Below are positions 5,900 to 7,637 of a stretch of DNA of 7,637 nucleotides, piece by piece. A model generated the notes under the pieces. It saw only the letters and a program-made list of their open reading frames with translations. It did no database searches and was not told where the DNA came from. Position numbers and translations under genes: made by a program. The stretch covers positions 1 to 7,637 of the forward strand of contig CALXNI010000051.1 in assembly GCA_944389715.1 (NCBI GenBank), in the 5' to 3' direction. How positions within the stretch are numbered: the first letter of the stretch is position 1; each line of letters opens with the position of its first letter. The DNA is from an uncultured Clostridia bacterium (lineage in GTDB: Bacteria > Bacillota > Clostridia > TANB77 > CAG-508).

Positions 5900-6202
5900 T
5901 TATTCTTCCTCCTCTTCTTTAATCTTAAAAATATCCTCTTCTTCTACTACGTCTTCTTCTTTTAGTTCTTCTACTTTTTCTTCTGTATCTTCTTTTTCTT
6001 CTTTTTCTTCACCCTTTAAAAATCTGTTTTTGTATTTTTCTTTTAGTTCTTCATATTTTGCATTTAATTCTTGTAACTCTTCTGAGTTATCTACAGTTTC
6101 TACAAAACTGTCTTCAATATCTTCTAATAATGTTATTTTTACGTCATCGTCAATTGCTAAAGTGTCAATTTTTTGTTTTAATTCGTCTTTACTTAATTTC
6201 AT
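5900..6202 (-). CDS. Scaffolding protein (phi29 gp7-like)
   Basis: 100 aa, almost the length of phi29 gp7 (98 aa). Scaffold proteins of this type form dimers that fill the prohead, guide capsid assembly and leave before or during DNA packaging. The sequence is a highly charged helix: residues 1-36 (MKLSKDELKQKIDTLAIDDD, KITLLEDIEDSF) resemble scaffolds of small clostridial podoviruses; residues 40-60 (EELQELNAKYEELKEKYKNR) look like a short coiled coil; and residues 64-100 are almost entirely Glu/Lys/Asp, ending in five Glu. The ATG at 6202 has AAGGAGA at 6 nt. It lies directly upstream of the capsid gene and two bases from it, and its terminal Glu codons contain the capsid RBS. Assignment rests on size, charge and position more than on conserved residues. 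Confidence 0.85.
   Translation of the reverse strand: MKLSKDELKQKIDTLAIDDDVKITLLEDIEDSFVETVDNSEELQELNAKYEELKEKYKNRFLKGEEKEEKEDTEEKVEELKEEDVVEEEDIFKIKEEEEE
5907..5913 (-). promoter_or_regulatory. Ribosome binding site of the capsid gene embedded in scaffold poly-Glu codons
   Basis: AGGAGGA sits 9 nt before the capsid ATG (5897) and is part of the GAG/GAG/GAA run encoding the last Glu residues of the scaffold. Ribosomes finishing the scaffold are delivered straight to the capsid start, and the scaffold C-terminus is partly constrained by this signal. Confidence 0.75.
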
Positions 6203-6229
6203 TTTTACTCTCCTTTCTTTTTTAATATT

Positions 6230-6556
6230 TCACTTATTTTTCCGAATATTTAAACCAGATTTATTTAAGTTTTCTAAAATTGACGTAAGTTCCATAATAA
6301 TTATGTAAATAGAAACTATTTTTGGTACAGCTGGTAATCTAAATGTTATGTCAATTACACAAGATATAATAATTATAATTATTACTAAAACTTTATGTAA
6401 AAGGCCTTCTCTCATTTTAGAACTGTCTACATTTTTGTTAATTATAGCTTGTATATATCCAGTTATTATGTCAAAAATAGAAAATAAAATCGGTGTAAAT
6501 ATTTGCAAAAAATAATTAGAAAAGTTAAGTGTTTCAATAAAACTTTGTATATTCAT
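6230..6556 (-). CDS. Holin (phage holin 4 / toxin-secretion-lysis holin family)
   Basis: 108 aa from the ATG at 6556, which has AAGGAGG at 7 nt. An in-frame GTG two codons earlier (6562) is only one base from that Shine-Dalgarno and is unlikely to be the start. Holins of this family pool in the cell membrane and open it at a set time so that the lysin can reach the wall. The diagnostic stretch is IFDIITGYIQAIINKNVDSSKMREGLLHK at the end of the first hydrophobic helix (residues 15-38). A second, very hydrophobic segment follows (residues 56-73, VLVIIIIIISCVIDITF), then a third (about 78-95). The end is basic (NIRKNK) and the stop is TGA. It is the first gene after the promoter at 6595-6623 and leads the structural operon; the M23 lysin is across the terminator. 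Confidence 0.85.
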   Translation of the reverse strand: MNIQSFIETLNFSNYFLQIFTPILFSIFDIITGYIQAIINKNVDSSKMREGLLHKVLVIIIIIISCVIDITFRLPAVPKIVSIYIIIMELTSILENLNKSGLNIRKNK

Positions 6557-6594
6557 TTTCACACCTCCTTTTCTTAAGTGATTTTTATAAATTT

Positions 6595-6623
6595 AATGTA
6601 ACACAAAAAAATTTTTTTGTCAA
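6595..6623 (-). promoter_or_regulatory. Candidate late promoter for the holin-structural operon
   Basis: On the minus strand there is a consensus TTGACA (6623-6618), a 17-bp spacer made of A6 then T7 then GTGT, and TACATT (6600-6595) with a TGT extended -10 directly before it. The predicted transcript starts near 6588, about 30 nt before the holin ATG and its AAGGAGG. The promoter begins two bases beyond the terminator palindrome, so it restarts transcription immediately after the lysis cassette ends. The -10 matches only four of six consensus bases, so a phage activator may be involved. Confidence 0.6.
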
Positions 6624-6625
6624 TA

Positions 6626-6659
6626 AAAAAAGAAGATAAATATATTTATCTTCTTTTTT
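6626..6659. terminator. Perfect-palindrome intrinsic terminator after the M23 gene
   Basis: A 34-base perfect palindrome: six A, then GAAGATAAA, a TATA loop, TTTATCTTC, then six T. The stem is followed by a T-run on both strands. On the minus strand it lies about 117 bases after the M23 stop codon and just before the holin promoter, ending the lysin transcript and insulating the next operon. Confidence 0.8.
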
Positions 6660-6670
6660 ATAGAATAATT

Positions 6671-6679
6671 AGTATAACA
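6671..6679 (-). promoter_or_regulatory. Possible extended -10 element upstream of the terminator
   Basis: TGTTATACT on the minus strand is an extended -10 (TGn plus five of six bases of TATAAT). The base run 17 bp upstream is TTTATG, a poor -35. A transcript from here would run almost immediately into the terminator at 6626-6659, so it would yield only a very short RNA unless the terminator is bypassed. Confidence 0.3.
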
Positions 6680-6714
6680 TAGCATTTCAATTGCATAAAT
6701 TATGAATATGTCAA

Positions 6715-6735
6715 TTATGACCTTGACTTGTTCAT
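6715..6735 (-). other. Six-codon mini-ORF (MNKSRS) with a strong ribosome binding site
   Basis: AAGGAGG (6750-6744) stands 8 nt before an ATG at 6735, an ideal spacing, but the frame is ATG plus five codons and then TAA (6717-6715). It lies between the M23 gene and the terminator. It may be a leader peptide, the remnant of a lost small gene, or a chance product of an RBS-like sequence. The DNA facts are certain; the function is not known. Confidence 0.4.
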
Positions 6736-6751
6736 ATATCTAACCTCCTTT

Positions 6752-6780
6752 ATATTATCATTTATTTAATTATTTGTCAA
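6752..6780 (-). promoter_or_regulatory. Possible promoter overlapping the end of the M23 gene
   Basis: On the minus strand a perfect TTGACA (6780-6775) overlaps the M23 stop codon. TAATAT (6757-6752) follows after 17 bp; GATAAT is an alternative at 15 bp. The start would fall near 6745, inside the AAGGAGG of the mini-ORF, so promoter and RBS cannot both be fully used. In such AT-rich DNA the -10 match is weak evidence. Confidence 0.35.
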
Positions 6781-7346
6781 TATCTATTTCGCAATTTTTT
6801 TGCATATAAAACCCATTTAAATTTACCTTTTTTTGCTGGAATTGGCGGTTCTGGCGGTTCTGGAGGCGTAACAGACCCATCATATTTTACAATAGTGTTA
6901 TCTACATTCGGAATTCCTAAAATATCACAAGGATTTACAAATGTAGAACACTGCCAAGATTGAGTTCTTGAGGCTTCTAAGTGTAAATGTCTTCCTGTTA
7001 CATTTCCGGTTGCACCCATTCTTCCTATTGGAGTTTGTAAATCTACTTCGTCTCCAACAGAAACTTGAAGACTTCCATAAACCATGTGACAATATCTCCA
7101 GTAAATACCATCTTCATCTAAAATTTGTGCTTGCACTCCTAATGCTGGAGTTGCTGTTGTATTTATGTAAACTACACGACCTTTTTTTACTGGATATAAA
7201 ATAGGGTTATTTTCTGTATTACCGTAAGGTGCAAAATCTACACCAGTATGCCACCCGCATTGATAACCGCTGTCAGGAACTCCATATGGATATGTAATTA
7301 TAGCGTCGCCATGAACTGGACTGTTGTTTATTGTTACTGTTGCCAT
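6777..7346 (-). CDS. M23-family peptidoglycan endopeptidase (phage lysin or tail lysin)
   Basis: 189 aa; the ATG at 7346 has AGGTGA at 8 nt and the stop is TGA. M23 (lysostaphin-type) zinc metallopeptidases cut peptide cross-bridges of peptidoglycan. All motif parts are present: HTGVD gives the zinc ligands His33 and Asp37, YCHM gives the catalytic His87, and GRHLHLE gives His120 and the third zinc ligand His122. The supporting GDEVDLQTPIGRMGATGNVTG strand is typical of active enzymes. The domain covers nearly residues 15-145. A Pro-rich linker (PPEPPEPPIP) then leads to a basic aromatic tail (KKGKFKWVLYAKKLRNRY) that could bind wall polymers. There is no signal peptide, so release needs the holin unless it is a virion component, as in phi29 gp13. 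It follows a small membrane protein and an SH3-like protein; the three form a wall-attack cassette. Confidence 0.9.
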   Translation of the reverse strand: MATVTINNSPVHGDAIITYPYGVPDSGYQCGWHTGVDFAPYGNTENNPILYPVKKGRVVYINTTATPALGVQAQILDEDGIYWRYCHMVYGSLQVSVGDEVDLQTPIGRMGATGNVTGRHLHLEASRTQSWQCSTFVNPCDILGIPNVDNTIVKYDGSVTPPEPPEPPIPAKKGKFKWVLYAKKLRNRY

Positions 7347-7501
7347 AATAAATCACCTAATAAAATTAAACTTAAAAATATTCCTAAAATACTTAAAAAA
7401 ATTCCAATAAGAGATCTAGTTTTTAAATCTCTTATTAATATATAAATATTTATAGAAAATAATATAAAAATTATTAATATTTTTATAAATATCTTTTGCA
7501 T
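7334..7501 (-). CDS. Small two-helix membrane protein overlapping both neighbours (55 aa)
   Basis: A 56-codon open frame from ATG at 7501 to TAA at 7334. It encodes a hydrophobic helix at residues 4-22 (IFIKILIIFILFSINIYIL), a charged turn RDLKTR (24-29), a second hydrophobic helix at 31-50 (IGIFLSILGIFLSLILLG) and the ending LLWQQ. This hairpin with a charged loop resembles class II holins, antiholins and other small phage lysis proteins. It overlaps the upstream SH3-like gene by 19 nt and the M23 start by 13 nt, a compact arrangement typical of real phage genes. Weak points: the nearest Shine-Dalgarno (AGAAGGA) is about 14 nt from the ATG, and AT-rich DNA readily encodes Ile/Leu/Phe. Translational coupling could replace an RBS. 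Without this gene, positions 7347-7482 would be an unexplained gap in a tight operon. Confidence 0.6.
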   Translation of the reverse strand: MQKIFIKILIIFILFSINIYILIRDLKTRSLIGIFLSILGIFLSLILLGDLLWQQ

Positions 7502-7637
7502 GTTCTTGCTACATATCCTTCTTTAATATCATCTTTTCCAGCATAAACAATTTTTACTTTGTCCCATATATATCCATCTTCTTCATTTACTGCAACCTCT
7601 AAAAATTCTATAGTTGTGTTAGGTAAAAATAAATGTG
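7483..7637 (-). CDS. C-terminal part of an SH3-like domain protein, cut by the window edge
   Basis: On the minus strand, 50 codons from 7635 are open to a TAA at 7485-7483; the other two frames stop within a few codons. The peptide reads TIEFLEVAVNEEDGYIWDKV then KIVYAGKDDIKEGYVARTCK, followed by RYL. The pattern of a DGYIWDKV strand, a turn, and GYVA near the end is that of bacterial SH3 domains, which bind peptidoglycan and usually sit at the C-terminus of lysins. The protein is most likely an endolysin or wall-binding protein whose catalytic part lies beyond the right edge, but it could be a structural protein with an SH3 tail. The last codons overlap the start of the 55-aa membrane protein, consistent with one operon running into M23. 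Confidence 0.65.
   Translation of the reverse strand, partial: HLFLPNTTIEFLEVAVNEEDGYIWDKVKIVYAGKDDIKEGYVARTCKRYL

Noticed and set aside
2537..6308. Several plus-strand open frames of 65-96 codons inside the structural genes
   Set aside because: They are antisense shadows of well-supported minus-strand genes, have no ribosome binding sites and resemble no family.
6557..6562. GTG at 6562 as the holin start
   Set aside because: It lies one base from the AAGGAGG site; the ATG at 6556 has the normal 7-nt spacing.
6563..6776. A phi29-type packaging RNA (pRNA) gene
   Set aside because: Apart from the terminator palindrome I could not draw the paired stems and loops expected of pRNA; it needs a folding and covariation search.
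1..7637. Stop-codon reassignment (TGA as Trp), as in some gut phages and mycoplasmas
   Set aside because: Trp is encoded by TGG in the conserved motifs checked, and TGA ends the holin and M23 genes at the expected places.
1..7637. Defence system, insertion sequence, integrase or attachment site
   Set aside because: All sizeable frames are accounted for by virion, fibre and lysis genes, and no transposase motif or terminal inverted repeats were seen.

Overview
The window is part of the late (structural and lysis) region of a small, very AT-rich phage of the phi29 type: a short-tailed picovirus with a protein-primed linear genome, Salasmaviridae/Guelinviridae-like. The best evidence is the minus-strand order scaffold (100 aa), major capsid protein with a C-terminal Ig-like BIG2 domain (461 aa), upper collar/portal (287 aa), lower collar (247 aa). 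Order and sizes match phi29 genes 7, 8, 10 and 11. Strong AAGGAGG-type ribosome binding sites and low GC point to a Gram-positive (Firmicutes-like) host. TGG encodes Trp and TGA ends at least two genes, so the standard bacterial code is used rather than the mycoplasma code. No host genes, integrase or RNA genes are visible. The assignment to a group comes from recognising families, not from a search.

Layout, left to right. 1-729 (plus strand): the C-terminal part of a gp9-like tail knob, split into two reading frames by an apparent one-base frameshift near 402-411. 728-756: a bidirectional terminator between convergent transcription units. 755-2834 (minus): three fibre-like genes. Two are paralogues with the same N-terminal anchor and heptad shaft. 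The third has a coiled coil and a duplicated TAxxFD-repeat domain. 2851-6202 (minus): lower collar, portal, a hairpin, major capsid protein and scaffold. 6230-6556 (minus): a holin, which is the first gene of this unit in the direction of transcription. 6563-6776: a regulatory gap with a perfect-palindrome terminator, a TTGACA promoter placed directly after it, weaker promoter-like signals and a six-codon mini-ORF with a strong RBS. 6777-7637 (minus): an M23 endopeptidase, a 55-aa two-helix membrane protein overlapping both neighbours, and the C-terminus of an SH3-like protein cut by the window edge.

How it fits together. The rightmost genes form a cell-wall/lysis cassette that ends at the palindromic terminator. 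A new promoter then appears to drive holin, scaffold, capsid, portal, lower collar and fibres as one long late operon down to the terminator at 728-756. The tail knob, which in phi29 lies between capsid and portal, is here on the opposite strand at the far end. A perfect hairpin occupies the capsid-portal junction where it would otherwise be. I see no unknown defence or mobile system. The most notable items are the tail-knob frameshift and relocation, the headless fibre paralogue, the duplicated TAxxFD domain, and the overlapping small membrane-protein gene.
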